The position numbers and the translations under genes are program-made. 64,000 bases of DNA from Elusimicrobium sp. (lineage in GTDB: Bacteria > Elusimicrobiota > Elusimicrobia > Elusimicrobiales > Elusimicrobiaceae). Numbering within the stretch: the stretch's first letter is position 1; every line of letters starts with the position of its first letter. The stretch lies in assembly GCA_015062115.1 (NCBI GenBank), contig SUVG01000008.1, positions 26,806 to 90,805 on the forward strand. Direction: 5' to 3'. The notes beneath the pieces were generated by a model. It ran no database searches. It worked only from the letters and a program-made list of their open reading frames with translations, and had not been told where the DNA came from. Shown piece after piece: positions 8,760 to 16,420 of the stretch.

Positions 8760-8788
8760 ATTATAGCAATTTTTTTTAAGAAAATGAA
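8760..8788 (-). promoter_or_regulatory. promoter for the candidate structured RNA
   Basis: On the minus strand TTCATT is followed after 17 nt by a perfect TATAAT (8760-8765). The expected transcript start near 8752 coincides with the first base-paired segment of the RNA. Confidence 0.45.
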
Positions 8789-8819
8789 AAATTTTTCTAA
8801 CCTATTTTAAGATTTTCTT

Positions 8820-8847
8820 TTTACACGCAAGTTTGTTACAGTATAAA
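8820..8847 (+). promoter_or_regulatory. promoter of the ECF sigma operon
   Basis: TTTACA (8820-8825), a 16-nt spacer and TATAAA (8842-8847). A small GTGA-TTTT-TCAC hairpin (8851-8862) follows in the leader. This is a housekeeping-type promoter; no separate ECF-type promoter was recognised. Confidence 0.5.
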
Positions 8848-8912
8848 AAAGTGATTTTTCACGAGAAAAAAATAAAATGCAATAAAAAATAAAAGGTTGG
8901 GGTTATACAGAT

Positions 8913-9503
8913 ATGGAAGATAAATTTACCGAACGGACGGACGACCAGTTGGTAGAACTTTTCCGTGCAGGAAACGAAAAAGCCTTTGAAGAATTGGTGT
9001 ACCGTTACAAAAACCCGTTGTATCAGTATATTATGTCCCTCGTGCAAGACGAGGGTGCGGCGGGAGATTTGTTCCAAGAAGTGTTTATTTCGTTCTTTAA
9101 AAATGTGGGTAAGTATGAGGCTCGCGGGAAGTTTAAGTCGTGGTTGTTTTTAACGGCCCGAAACAGAGTGTTTAATTTCTTTCGGGATCGATATAAACTT
9201 TCCTCGCTGGATCAAACCGATGAAGAAGGGAACTCCGTTTTTCACGAAACATTGGAAGACGGCCAATTGGCCCCTTTAGAGGAATTATCCGGCAAAGAGG
9301 CGGAAGAAATGATTCGCCGCGCTTCTTTACAACTTCCCCCCCGTCAACGGGAAATGATTTACTTGCGGCAGTATTTATCCTTTAAGGAAATTGCCGAATT
9401 ATTAGGGCGCCCGCTGGGCACCGTACTGGCCGATTGCCACCGCGCCGTAAAAAAAATGCGCCAGTTGCTGGAAAAGCAAAATCACCGAGAGGTAACTTTA
9501 TGA
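8913..9503 (+). CDS. ECF-type RNA polymerase sigma factor
   Basis: This 196-residue two-domain sigma-70 family protein has region 2 (about residues 22-92), including DLFQEVFISFFKNVGKYE and FKSWLFLTARNRVFNFFRDR. Region 4 (about 140-190) includes LPPRQREMIYLRQYLSFKEIAELLG and the recognition helix GTVLADCHRAVKKM. It lacks regions 1.1 and 3, as in extracytoplasmic-function sigma factors. The stop overlaps the start of the anti-sigma gene (ATGA), and a third gene encodes an exported protein, so the operon probably senses the envelope. Confidence 0.93.
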   Translation: MEDKFTERTDDQLVELFRAGNEKAFEELVYRYKNPLYQYIMSLVQDEGAAGDLFQEVFISFFKNVGKYEARGKFKSWLFLTARNRVFNFFRDRYKLSSLDQTDEEGNSVFHETLEDGQLAPLEELSGKEAEEMIRRASLQLPPRQREMIYLRQYLSFKEIAELLGRPLGTVLADCHRAVKKMRQLLEKQNHREVTL

Positions 9504-9901
9504 AATTATGTGAAAACTTGATGCTTTACGCGCAAGGAGAGTTGGAAGGAGCGGAGAAAGCCCGTTTTGAAGAGCACTTGAAAGATTGTGCTTCCTGCCA
9601 AAAAGAACTGGCCTTTCTTACTCAAATGGACGAAGCTCTTTCCGCCCCGGCGGCCCCTGCCGGTGTGGTAGAGGAGTTGTTTTCCAAAACGACGCGTAAA
9701 AAATCGTTTTTAGCCGGTTGGAAACCGGTATTTGCAAGCACGGCTCTGTTGGGAGTAGCACTTTTCGTTACTTTTATGGGCCTGCAACCGGACAAAGCCG
9801 CTTTTGACGCAAATGAAGTGATTGCGTACATGAGCGAAAATTTGGACGCCGAATATCAATCTTTCGCGGAAGATTTGGCCGCGTTTGAAGAAGAATTCTA
9901 G
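9500..9901 (+). CDS. anti-sigma factor with zinc-binding (ZAS / zf-HC2) domain
   Basis: The 133-residue protein begins LCENLMLYAQGEL and carries the HxxxCxxC signature (HLKDCASC, about residues 28-35) of the zinc-associated anti-sigma domain. A single transmembrane helix follows (about 78-96), with a short acidic outer tail. It should hold the upstream sigma factor at the membrane. An in-frame upstream start (9434) would add residues read from inside the sigma gene; the ATG at 9500 has GAGAGG in front and a 4-base overlap with the sigma stop, so it is chosen. Confidence 0.88.
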   Translation: MKLCENLMLYAQGELEGAEKARFEEHLKDCASCQKELAFLTQMDEALSAPAAPAGVVEELFSKTTRKKSFLAGWKPVFASTALLGVALFVTFMGLQPDKAAFDANEVIAYMSENLDAEYQSFAEDLAAFEEEF

Positions 9902-9914
9902 GAGGGTAAATTAT

Positions 9915-10514
9915 ATGAAGAAACTGTTAGTTGTTATGATGATGAGCGCCTTGTGCCTGCCTGTGTTTGCCAAGGACGATTGTGCTGGGGATAAACATCC
10001 CTTTAAAGACGGCCGTACACACTTTGCGGTTCGCTGTAAAAAAGTCGCTCAAGAAAGCGAGTTTAAAAAAGCCCACAGAGAGCATAAAGCCAAAATGGAA
10101 GCCACCGAAGAAAAAGTGGAAAAATTGGTAGAAGAATACAATAAACTCAAACCGGGTAAGAAAAAAGACGCTAAAAAAGCCGAAATCGCCGCCATTGTGG
10201 CCGGTATCCGTGACGAGCAAATCAAATTCAAAGAACAACAAATCGTCAAATTCCAAGAACGCCTGGAAGTAATGAAAAAGGGTTTGGAAGAACAAAAAAC
10301 GGAAGAATCCAAACAAGCCTGGGTGGAAAAAAAGACGGACGCCGTTATTGCCGACGAAGGGGACTTAGATGTGCTTTTTAAGGGCGAAATGGGCCCCGCC
10401 CCTCACAAAGACGGGAAATTTGACCATAAAGGCAAAAGAGGCCACGGCCCCAAAGGCCCCCGCGGCCCGAAAGGCCCGAGAAAAGAAGGCCCCCGTAACG
10501 ACGATAAAAAATAA
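9915..10514 (+). CDS. exported coiled-coil protein with collagen-like basic tail
   Basis: The 199-residue protein has a signal peptide (KLLVVMMMSALCLPVFA). Residues about 45-135 form a highly charged, nearly uninterrupted coiled coil, followed by an acidic segment and a His/Lys/Gly/Pro tail with G-P-K/R triplets (GPKGPRGPKGPR). It follows the sigma and anti-sigma genes at 13 bp with a strong GGAGG. That position suggests a periplasmic stress or signal protein in the general style of Spy/CpxP, although no LTxxQ motif is seen. The specific function is unknown. Confidence 0.78.
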   Translation: MKKLLVVMMMSALCLPVFAKDDCAGDKHPFKDGRTHFAVRCKKVAQESEFKKAHREHKAKMEATEEKVEKLVEEYNKLKPGKKKDAKKAEIAAIVAGIRDEQIKFKEQQIVKFQERLEVMKKGLEEQKTEESKQAWVEKKTDAVIADEGDLDVLFKGEMGPAPHKDGKFDHKGKRGHGPKGPRGPKGPRKEGPRNDDKK

Positions 10515-10528
10515 TCTAAACCAAAGAA

Positions 10529-10560
10529 AAAATCCCGCTTGATGAAAGCGGGATTTTTTA
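10529..10560. terminator. intrinsic terminator after the ECF operon
   Basis: AATCCCGCTT-GATG-AAAGCGGGATT with flanking A- and T-runs. It can serve the sigma operon (+) and the converging lipoprotein gene (-). Confidence 0.85.
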
Positions 10561-10577
10561 TGTAAAGGGACAAACAA

Positions 10578-10901
10578 TTAGTTGGTGCCCAAGAGTTCCG
10601 CCCAAGCGGCTTTTTCATCAGCCAATTGTTGTTTGGCCGATTCAATTTTTTCTTCAATCGCTTCCTTGGCTACATCAGCGGCCGTTTTGGTGCCGGCGGC
10701 AATGGCAGCGGCGTTTTGGGCGTTTTGATAGGCTTGTTTGGCTTCCAACAATTTTTGGCGGGTTTCAGCCGATTTTTGCAAAGCCTGTTCCAAGGTAATG
10801 GTTTGCTGGGTGGTGGAAGTGGCACCGGTGGTCGTGCCGGTGGTGGCGCAGCCGGCCGTCAATACGGCGGCGGCCAAAAGGGTAAATACGGTTTTTTTCA
10901 T
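10578..10901 (-). CDS. small coiled-coil lipoprotein
   Basis: The 107-residue protein starts with a lipoprotein signal peptide and lipobox LTAGC (Cys about residue 18). A Thr/Gly-rich linker and one predicted coiled coil (about 37-100, Ala/Gln/Glu/Lys-rich) follow. The family is not recognised. A strong AAGGAG lies upstream of the ATG. Size and layout resemble small peptidoglycan-associated or Lpp-like lipoproteins, but there is no C-terminal Lys that would support covalent attachment. Confidence 0.75.
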   Translation of the reverse strand: MKKTVFTLLAAAVLTAGCATTGTTTGATSTTQQTITLEQALQKSAETRQKLLEAKQAYQNAQNAAAIAAGTKTAADVAKEAIEEKIESAKQQLADEKAAWAELLGTN

Positions 10902-10967
10902 GTTGTTAACTCCTTAATAATCTTTCTATATCCTATAACATATTCTATAAAAAATAAAAGGAAAATT

Positions 10968-11375
10968 TTATTTTCTTCTAAATACTACAAATTTATTTAA
11001 GAAAAAACTAACCAGTGCCACCAAAAACGAACTGATAAGCCCCGCCAAATACAGGTTTTGCATACCCGCTCCCGTCAGTAATTTCAAAATTCCCACATTG
11101 ACGAAATAGCACACAACATAGACGGAAAAGAATTTGAAAATAAGGCGGTTGTCGGGGTTATCAAAAACAAAAGCGCCTAATGTTTTGAAACTAAAACAAA
11201 TGCCGATTACCGTGGACAAAAACACGGCTAATGCATAATGGCAACCCGCAAAGATAAACAGCGCATAAAGCCCGTAGGCAAAAGCGGTGTTGAGCGTGCC
11301 GATAATTAAAAAGCGGATAAATTGCTCGGGCACTTTGGTAAGACGGGAAAGGCAAACGGAAATTTTTTGAAGCAT
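10968..11375 (-). CDS. GtrA-family membrane protein
   Basis: This 135-residue protein has four transmembrane helices and opens with the GtrA signature QFIRFLIIGTLNTAFAYGLYALF. It ends FFLNKFVVFRRK, as is usual for the family. GtrA proteins are linked to moving polyprenyl-linked sugars (for example undecaprenyl-phosphate glucose) across the inner membrane. The gene lies 8 bp downstream of an HEAGH membrane protein gene and is probably co-transcribed with it; no glycosyltransferase is adjacent here. Confidence 0.88.
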   Translation of the reverse strand: MLQKISVCLSRLTKVPEQFIRFLIIGTLNTAFAYGLYALFIFAGCHYALAVFLSTVIGICFSFKTLGAFVFDNPDNRLIFKFFSVYVVCYFVNVGILKLLTGAGMQNLYLAGLISSFLVALVSFFLNKFVVFRRK

Positions 11376-11383
11376 TTTTCTTC

Positions 11384-12031
11384 CTAATTCATAAAAAAGC
11401 GGTCATGGGCGTCTGTATCGTCGTTATAGTTATGCTTGTCGGGGTTGTTCCAAGCCCAAAAATGCGTGGCAGATAAATACACCCCCAATACGGTTAAAAA
11501 GGCACTCAACCCGTAAAAAGCATGGCGGATATGCCACTCGTACCCTTCGGTGCCGAACCATTTATGCATGTAATCCCAGTCGGGTACGGCTTCCGGTCCC
11601 GTGGCATTAAGCAGAACGATAACCGGATCCAAACTACAACCCGCGTAGTGGCCTACACTATAGCAGGCAATAGCAAGTAACAGGAGGCAAATATCGGCTT
11701 GAATTTCTTTTCCCCGACGGAGAAAAATAAAAAATGCCAGTAGAGGAACGCCCAGTTCCATAATGGTTCCCCCTAAAATGGTCATTTTGAAATTTCCTAA
11801 AAAAGCCATTCTAAACAAGGGGTGTCCCGCTTCGTGAATACCAATAGTAAAGAGTTGTAAAACTCCTGCCAAACCGAAAGTCTTGGGGCCGATCAAATAC
11901 TCGTACATCCCCCAAGTTCCTAAGATGATAAACAAAATTCCTTTCCACCCGTATTTCCAAAATAAAGGGCCTTTGCGGTACGGGTCTAAAAAATCCCAAA
12001 AAGTGTTCCAGATATTTTTCATTTTATTCAA
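11384..12031 (-). CDS. polytopic membrane protein with HEAGH motif
   Basis: This 215-residue protein has about five transmembrane helices. The sequence FTIGIHEAGHPLF (about residues 64-76) contains an HExxH zinc-protease signature inside a hydrophobic segment, as in site-2 (M50-like) metalloproteases. A third ligand is not obvious; SLDPVIVLLN (about residue 132) is the best candidate region. Family assignment is tentative and the protein may be enzymatically inactive. The TTG start at 12031 has AGAAGG at good spacing and a TACAAT -10 (12050-12055); an in-frame ATG lies three codons later. Confidence 0.7.
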   Translation of the reverse strand: MNKMKNIWNTFWDFLDPYRKGPLFWKYGWKGILFIILGTWGMYEYLIGPKTFGLAGVLQLFTIGIHEAGHPLFRMAFLGNFKMTILGGTIMELGVPLLAFFIFLRRGKEIQADICLLLLAIACYSVGHYAGCSLDPVIVLLNATGPEAVPDWDYMHKWFGTEGYEWHIRHAFYGLSAFLTVLGVYLSATHFWAWNNPDKHNYNDDTDAHDRFFMN

Positions 12032-12283
12032 TCCGTTTAACCTTCTTATATTGTACCGAAAAAAGAACGCAACGAAAAAACATTTTTTCTCCTGCTTAAA
12101 AAAGGGTTAGTTTTTTATTTCCCCCTCTCTATGGGTTATTGCGTTTCTAAAAAACTAATCCAAATTTTGCCTTGCTCGTTTTTGAAGGCCTTTGTATTTT
12201 TTTAGTACAGCCGACTTACAACCGGTTGCAACAAGCAGTAAAGCAGTAAAAATCCAGTTCAGAAACTGTTTACGGGGGTAAAC
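12032..12283 (+). promoter_or_regulatory. aax-like operon upstream region with inverted repeat
   Basis: This 252-bp stretch has no credible gene. It holds an inverted repeat TTAGTTTTTT (12107-12116) / AAAAAACTAA (12149-12158) and a tandem AAGCAGTAA-AGCAGTAA element (about 12234-12250), whose AAGCAGTAAA core recurs just before the decarboxylase gene (about 13541-13550). A GGGGG ribosome site precedes the porin ATG. These are candidates for operon control by pH or arginine; no promoter hexamers are convincing. Confidence 0.35.
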
Positions 12284-13531
12284 ATGAACATAACAAAAAC
12301 AATGCTTGCGGCAGTGATGGCCTTTGCCTGTTCTGCCGTTTCCGCCCAAGGGTTTTATATGGCGGAAGATATAGAAGAAGAACTCGTCTTAACTCCGGTC
12401 AAGCACGAACAGCGCTTGGCCTCACGCAAAAAAGTGGAGAAACATCCCTTCAACGATGCCGGGCAAGCCTATTTTGATGCTAAAAAAGAATTGGCTGAAA
12501 AAACCGGATTACAAATCGGTATGGATATTTCCTACACGGCCCAACGCTCTACACCAAACGGCAAACAAACTTCTATTCAGGGTATTTACTACCCGTATTT
12601 GACTTGGAATTTGTTCAAAAACACGGCCTTTGGTTCCGGTCAGTTAAATGTTAACTACAATTTGGTGCGTTACTGGGGAGCCTCCGCGGCTACCTTGGCA
12701 GACCGCTCCAACTTTGCCGTTCCGATTAACGACTATCCCGCCAACCAAGAGATTTTCTCCCAGTTTTCCTATACGCATACTTTGCCGGGAGAAATGGATT
12801 GGTTGTCGGTAACGGTGGGGCAATTCCCGCTTTATAACTTCGACGGTACCGAATACTTAGATAACCAACAAACGGGGTTGATGAACTATGCCATGTCGCA
12901 AAATGCGTCCGCGGCGTACACCTCGGCCTCTTTCGGCGGTTACTTGCAAGCGCAAAACGATTTAATCAGTTTTGCGGCCGGGTATCAAGATGCTACCAAT
13001 GTAAGCGGTGAAACCATTGAACTTAAAGACGCCTTCAGCGGTAAATATACGCTGTTCGGTTCGTTGTCTTTAACGCCCGAATTTGATATGGGCCAAGGGC
13101 AATACAGTTTCATGTACTACTATCAGCCGTCCGTGCACGAACAACCCGAAAATGTAAACGGCTGGTCGTTTAATATGCAACAGAATATGGGCGATAAGTG
13201 GGTCATGTTCGGGCGTATAAACGGTTCCAGCAATGGTGCAACGGCAGTAAGAAACTCGTTTGTATTGGGCGGTGCTTATTTGGATCCGTTTGAAAGAAAT
13301 CCGCTCGATTCTATTGTGGCGGGTATTGCCTACAATCGTTTGAGCGGTAAAGGGCTCGGTTATCCGACCGACCGCCGCAACACCGAAATGGCAATGGAAT
13401 TTCAATGGAACATCGGTGTAGGTAAATTTATGACCATTACGCCGGACTTGCAACTCTATCCCAACCCGGGTTTAGATGAAGACGGAAAAATGGGGTTGGC
13501 TGTCGGGTTGCGTACGACGATTATGTTGTAG
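12284..13531 (+). CDS. aaxA: OprB-like porin, AaxA-type
   Basis: The 415-residue protein has a signal peptide (residues 1-21, ending VSAQ). The remainder alternates polar and aromatic residues as expected of a beta-barrel and shows carbohydrate-selective porin (OprB) features: LTWNLFKNTAFGSGQLNVNY, WLSVTVGQFPLYNFDGTEY, and a C-terminal MTITPDLQLYPNPG strand. Porins of this family are the first gene (aaxA) of the chlamydial arginine-agmatine operon, where they admit arginine. Here too the decarboxylase and antiporter follow directly, and that context is the main reason for the AaxA call. Confidence 0.8.
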   Translation: MNITKTMLAAVMAFACSAVSAQGFYMAEDIEEELVLTPVKHEQRLASRKKVEKHPFNDAGQAYFDAKKELAEKTGLQIGMDISYTAQRSTPNGKQTSIQGIYYPYLTWNLFKNTAFGSGQLNVNYNLVRYWGASAATLADRSNFAVPINDYPANQEIFSQFSYTHTLPGEMDWLSVTVGQFPLYNFDGTEYLDNQQTGLMNYAMSQNASAAYTSASFGGYLQAQNDLISFAAGYQDATNVSGETIELKDAFSGKYTLFGSLSLTPEFDMGQGQYSFMYYYQPSVHEQPENVNGWSFNMQQNMGDKWVMFGRINGSSNGATAVRNSFVLGGAYLDPFERNPLDSIVAGIAYNRLSGKGLGYPTDRRNTEMAMEFQWNIGVGKFMTITPDLQLYPNPGLDEDGKMGLAVGLRTTIML

Positions 13532-13563
13532 TGGGGTAAAAAAGCAGTAAAAGGAGAATAATT

Positions 13564-14163
13564 ATGGAAAAATGTGATTTAACTTTAGGAACAAGATATC
13601 CAACCTTGGCTTTTATCAGCGGAGGTGCCGGGCAAGCGGCGGACGGAATCCCGCCTCAGCCCTTTGAAACTTTCTGTTACGACTCTGCTTTGTTGGAAGC
13701 CAAAATAGAAAATTTCAATGTAGTTCCTTATACCTCGGTTTTGCCGAAGGAATTATACGGCAATATCGTGCCTGTAGATAAAGTGGTGAAGGACTTTCAT
13801 CACGGAGCGGTGTTGGAAGTAATCATGGCCGGTAACGGGGCCCGCATCGAAGAACATAAGGCTATTGCCACGGGGGTAGGCATCTGCTGGGGTAAAGATA
13901 AGGAAGGCAAGTTAATCGGCGGTTGGGCGGCTGAATATGTGGAATATTTTGACACGCCCATTGATGATGAAATTGCTTCTGGTCATGCCAAAATGTGGCT
14001 GAATAAATCGTTAAACCACGAATTGGAAATCCGCGGGGTGGAAAAACACAGCGAATTCCAAATTTGGCATAACTACATCAACATCACCCAGCCGTTTGCT
14101 TATTGTTTAACGGTCATGGGTTTCTTGAACTTCAAATTTGCCAAACCGGTAGATGTGAAGTAA
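13564..14163 (+). CDS. aaxB: pyruvoyl-dependent arginine decarboxylase
   Basis: This 199-residue enzyme converts arginine to agmatine and CO2, consuming a proton. The family self-cleaves at a Ser to make a pyruvoyl cofactor. The cleavage region is visible as [17 protein letters not shown] with Thr57-Ser58, and [20 protein letters not shown] forms the N-terminal subunit region. [12 protein letters not shown] and [12 protein letters not shown] are further conserved stretches. The length agrees with chlamydial AaxB. The gene lies 32 bp after the porin with AAGGAG before the ATG, and the antiporter follows. Confidence 0.9.
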   Translation: MEKCDLTLGTRYPTLAFISGGAGQAADGIPPQPFETFCYDSALLEAKIENFNVVPYTSVLPKELYGNIVPVDKVVKDFHHGAVLEVIMAGNGARIEEHKAIATGVGICWGKDKEGKLIGGWAAEYVEYFDTPIDDEIASGHAKMWLNKSLNHELEIRGVEKHSEFQIWHNYINITQPFAYCLTVMGFLNFKFAKPVDVK

Positions 14164-14199
14164 CGCTTGGGGTAAATAAATAGCGTTTTGGGGGATATT

Positions 14200-15654
14200 A
14201 TGGGAGATAAAAACAATACAGCAGCCAAATTGGGTGTGATTGGCCTTGCCAGCATTGTCATTAGTTCCATGGTTGGGGGCGGGGTATTCTCCCTCCCCCA
14301 AAACATGGCAGCCGGGGCCAGCGCGGGAGCGGTGCTTTTGGCTTGGGTGATTACCGGTATCGGCATGTATTTTATTGCCAATACATTTAGCGTGCTTTCC
14401 CGCGTGAAACCGGATCTGACGGCCGGTATCTATATGTACGCTCGGGAAGGTTTCGGCCCTTATGTGGGCTTTACAATCGGGTGGGGTTATTGGCTCTGCC
14501 AGATTTTCGGTAATGTGGGGTATGCCGTTATTACCATGGACGCGCTTAACTACTTTTTCCCCCCTTATTTTGCGGGCGGGAATAATTTATTGTCCATTGT
14601 ATGCGGTTCCTTTTTGATTTGGGGTTTTAACTTTGTGGTTTTGCGAGGTGTAAAGCAAGCGGCGGTGTTAAATGTTATCGGTACCATTGGCAAACTTGTT
14701 CCGCTTTTACTGTTCTGCTTGATTTTACTGTTTACTTTCCACTTGGATAAGTTTGATTCCAACTTCTGGGGTCAGCTGGCGGAAAACGGTAAATCGTTGG
14801 GAGATTTGCCCTCTCAACTTAAAAGCACCATGCTCGTAACCTTATGGGCTTTTATCGGTATTGAAGGTGCTGTGGTGCTTTCCAACCGTGCAAAAAGCCA
14901 ATCTGCCGTCAGCAAAGCCACCCTGCTCGGGTTTTTAGGGTGTTTGGTAATTTATATGGGGCTTTCGCTTTTGCCGTTTGGTTTCTTATCGCAAGCGGAA
15001 ATTGCGGCTGTTGCCAACCCTTCTACGGCGGGCGTCTTGGAAAAAGTAGTCGGCCCTTGGGGTGCGTGGATGATGAATATCGGGTTATTGGTAGCGGTTT
15101 TATCCTCTTGGCTCGCTTGGACGATGATTACGGCCGAAATCCCGGCTGCGGCGGCGGAAAACGGAACTTTTCCCAAGCAATTCGCCACGCAAAACAAAAA
15201 CGGTTCACCCAGCGTATCTTTGTGGGTAACGAGTGCGCTAATGCAACTGGCCATTTTGATGGTGTATTTTTCCAACAATGCGTGGAATACCATGCTTTCC
15301 ATTACGGGGGTAATGGTGCTTCCGGCCTACTTGGCCAGTACCGCTTATTTGTGGAAACTGACCGAAGACGGCGAGTATGCTCAAATTACGCCTAAAGGGC
15401 GTGCGGCGGCTTTGTTGACCTCCGTGTTGGGCACGGTGTACGGCGTGTGGCTTGTGTATGCGGCGGGGCTTAAGTATTTGTTCTTAGCCGTTATTTTCTT
15501 AGCACTCGGTTTACCCGTGTTTATTTGGGCCCGCAAGCAAAAACAGGACGGTAACCCCGTCTTTAAGCGGGGAGAAGGTTGGGTGGCATCTCTGCTGGTT
15601 ATTTGTGCGTTGGTGGCTATCTATGTCTTTACAAGGGGGCTTGTTTCCCTTTAA
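14200..15654 (+). CDS. aaxC: arginine/agmatine antiporter (APC family), AaxC-type
   Basis: This 484-residue transporter has twelve helices and the APC signature SSMVGGGVFSLPQNMA in helix 1, with GWGYWLCQIFGNVGYA and TLWAFIGIEGAVVLSNRA further on. It should exchange external arginine for internal agmatine, completing the acid-resistance cycle with the upstream decarboxylase. An in-frame TTG at 14188 exists, but ATG 14200 has GGGGG five bases upstream and matches the family N-terminus. A strong terminator follows. Confidence 0.88.
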   Translation: MGDKNNTAAKLGVIGLASIVISSMVGGGVFSLPQNMAAGASAGAVLLAWVITGIGMYFIANTFSVLSRVKPDLTAGIYMYAREGFGPYVGFTIGWGYWLCQIFGNVGYAVITMDALNYFFPPYFAGGNNLLSIVCGSFLIWGFNFVVLRGVKQAAVLNVIGTIGKLVPLLLFCLILLFTFHLDKFDSNFWGQLAENGKSLGDLPSQLKSTMLVTLWAFIGIEGAVVLSNRAKSQSAVSKATLLGFLGCLVIYMGLSLLPFGFLSQAEIAAVANPSTAGVLEKVVGPWGAWMMNIGLLVAVLSSWLAWTMITAEIPAAAAENGTFPKQFATQNKNGSPSVSLWVTSALMQLAILMVYFSNNAWNTMLSITGVMVLPAYLASTAYLWKLTEDGEYAQITPKGRAAALLTSVLGTVYGVWLVYAAGLKYLFLAVIFLALGLPVFIWARKQKQDGNPVFKRGEGWVASLLVICALVAIYVFTRGLVSL

Positions 15655-15676
15655 TCGGAAAGAGAGGGAGCAAGTT

Positions 15677-15711
15677 CAGCCGGGCCTCTTAACGAGGCCC
15701 GGCTTTTTTAG
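15677..15711 (+). terminator. terminator of the aax-like operon
   Basis: AGCCGGGCCTC-TTAAC-GAGGCCCGGCT followed by TTTTT. Confidence 0.9.
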
Positions 15712-15786
15712 GGGGAATCTTGAATTCTAATTTATTAACCACTAAACTAAATAGTAGAGAATCAATATTTTGGAGGAGGAAAAGTT

Positions 15787-16299
15787 ATGAACAAAGGGTT
15801 TACTTTAATAGAATTGTTAGTAGTTGTTTTAATTATTGGTATTTTGTCGGCGGTGGCTTTGCCCCAATACACGGCGGCGGTGGAAAAATCTCGCTCTGCT
15901 GAGGCTCTTTCTGCCATGAACACGATCGAAAAGGCCCTCCAATTAAGGATTTTGCAAGGGGGTGAAATGATTAAAAATTTATCGGATTTACACGATATGT
16001 TAACGGAGGGCGATATCGGTTTGCAAGGGGAGTGGCCTTCCACCAGCAAATGGGTGGGTAAACACTTTAATATTTCTTCCAACTGGTGTTCGAGTAACTC
16101 GGTAGAAGGGCGTTGTATGTATTCTATTTACCGAAACGGAACAAATCTTTTAACGGAAGATTATCATATGTCGTTTAAGATTAGTACTACGGAACCCATA
16201 GAACGTTCGTGTGTATGGCGTACCCAGGTAGGAAAAGTTGTTTGTACTTCTTTGCCGGGGGAATGGACGGTTTCCAAAAGTGCCTTGGGAGGTTCTTGA
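15787..16299 (+). CDS. type IV pilin-like protein
   Basis: The 170-residue prepilin has a short leader and the processing site KG|FTLIELLVVVLIIG: Gly at -1, Phe at +1, Glu at +5. This precedes the hydrophobic assembly helix and the usual LPQYTAAVEKSRSAEAL continuation. The globular domain has a C-terminal Cys pair (SCVWRTQVGKVVC), here separated by 11 residues, that probably forms the D-loop disulfide. No assembly genes are nearby; it is one of four canonical pilin genes scattered in this window. AGGAGG precedes the ATG closely. Confidence 0.92.
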   Translation: MNKGFTLIELLVVVLIIGILSAVALPQYTAAVEKSRSAEALSAMNTIEKALQLRILQGGEMIKNLSDLHDMLTEGDIGLQGEWPSTSKWVGKHFNISSNWCSSNSVEGRCMYSIYRNGTNLLTEDYHMSFKISTTEPIERSCVWRTQVGKVVCTSLPGEWTVSKSALGGS

Positions 16300-16327
16300 T
16301 TTCTGCAGTATTACTTATTTTTTAGAA

Positions 16328-16362
16328 GGAGCGGAATTGTAAAAATTCCGTGCTTTCTTTTT
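16328..16362 (+). terminator. terminator after the first pilin gene
   Basis: CGGAATT-GTAA-AAATTCCG hairpin with a following T-rich run (CTTTCTTTTTTT). Confidence 0.65.
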
Positions 16363-16396
16363 TTGCTGAAAAATACTACACTATTAAGGTAATTTT

Positions 16397-16402
16397 ATAA
16401 TT
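16397..16402 (+). promoter_or_regulatory. -10 box (TATAAT) of the second pilin gene
   Basis: TATAAT about 18 nt before an AAGGAG Shine-Dalgarno-bearing start at 16421. The second pilin therefore has its own promoter after the first pilin's terminator. Confidence 0.45.
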
Positions 16403-16420
16403 TCGTTTTAAGGAGAAAGC

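Noticed and set aside
8545..8766. A 73-residue plus-strand frame across the candidate structured RNA
   Set aside because: It contains the hairpin and terminator sequences, lacks a ribosome site, and its composition is explained by the nested inverted repeats.
12155..12349. A 64-residue minus-strand frame upstream of the porin gene
   Set aside because: It covers the porin start and regulatory region antisense, with no ribosome site and no recognisable protein.
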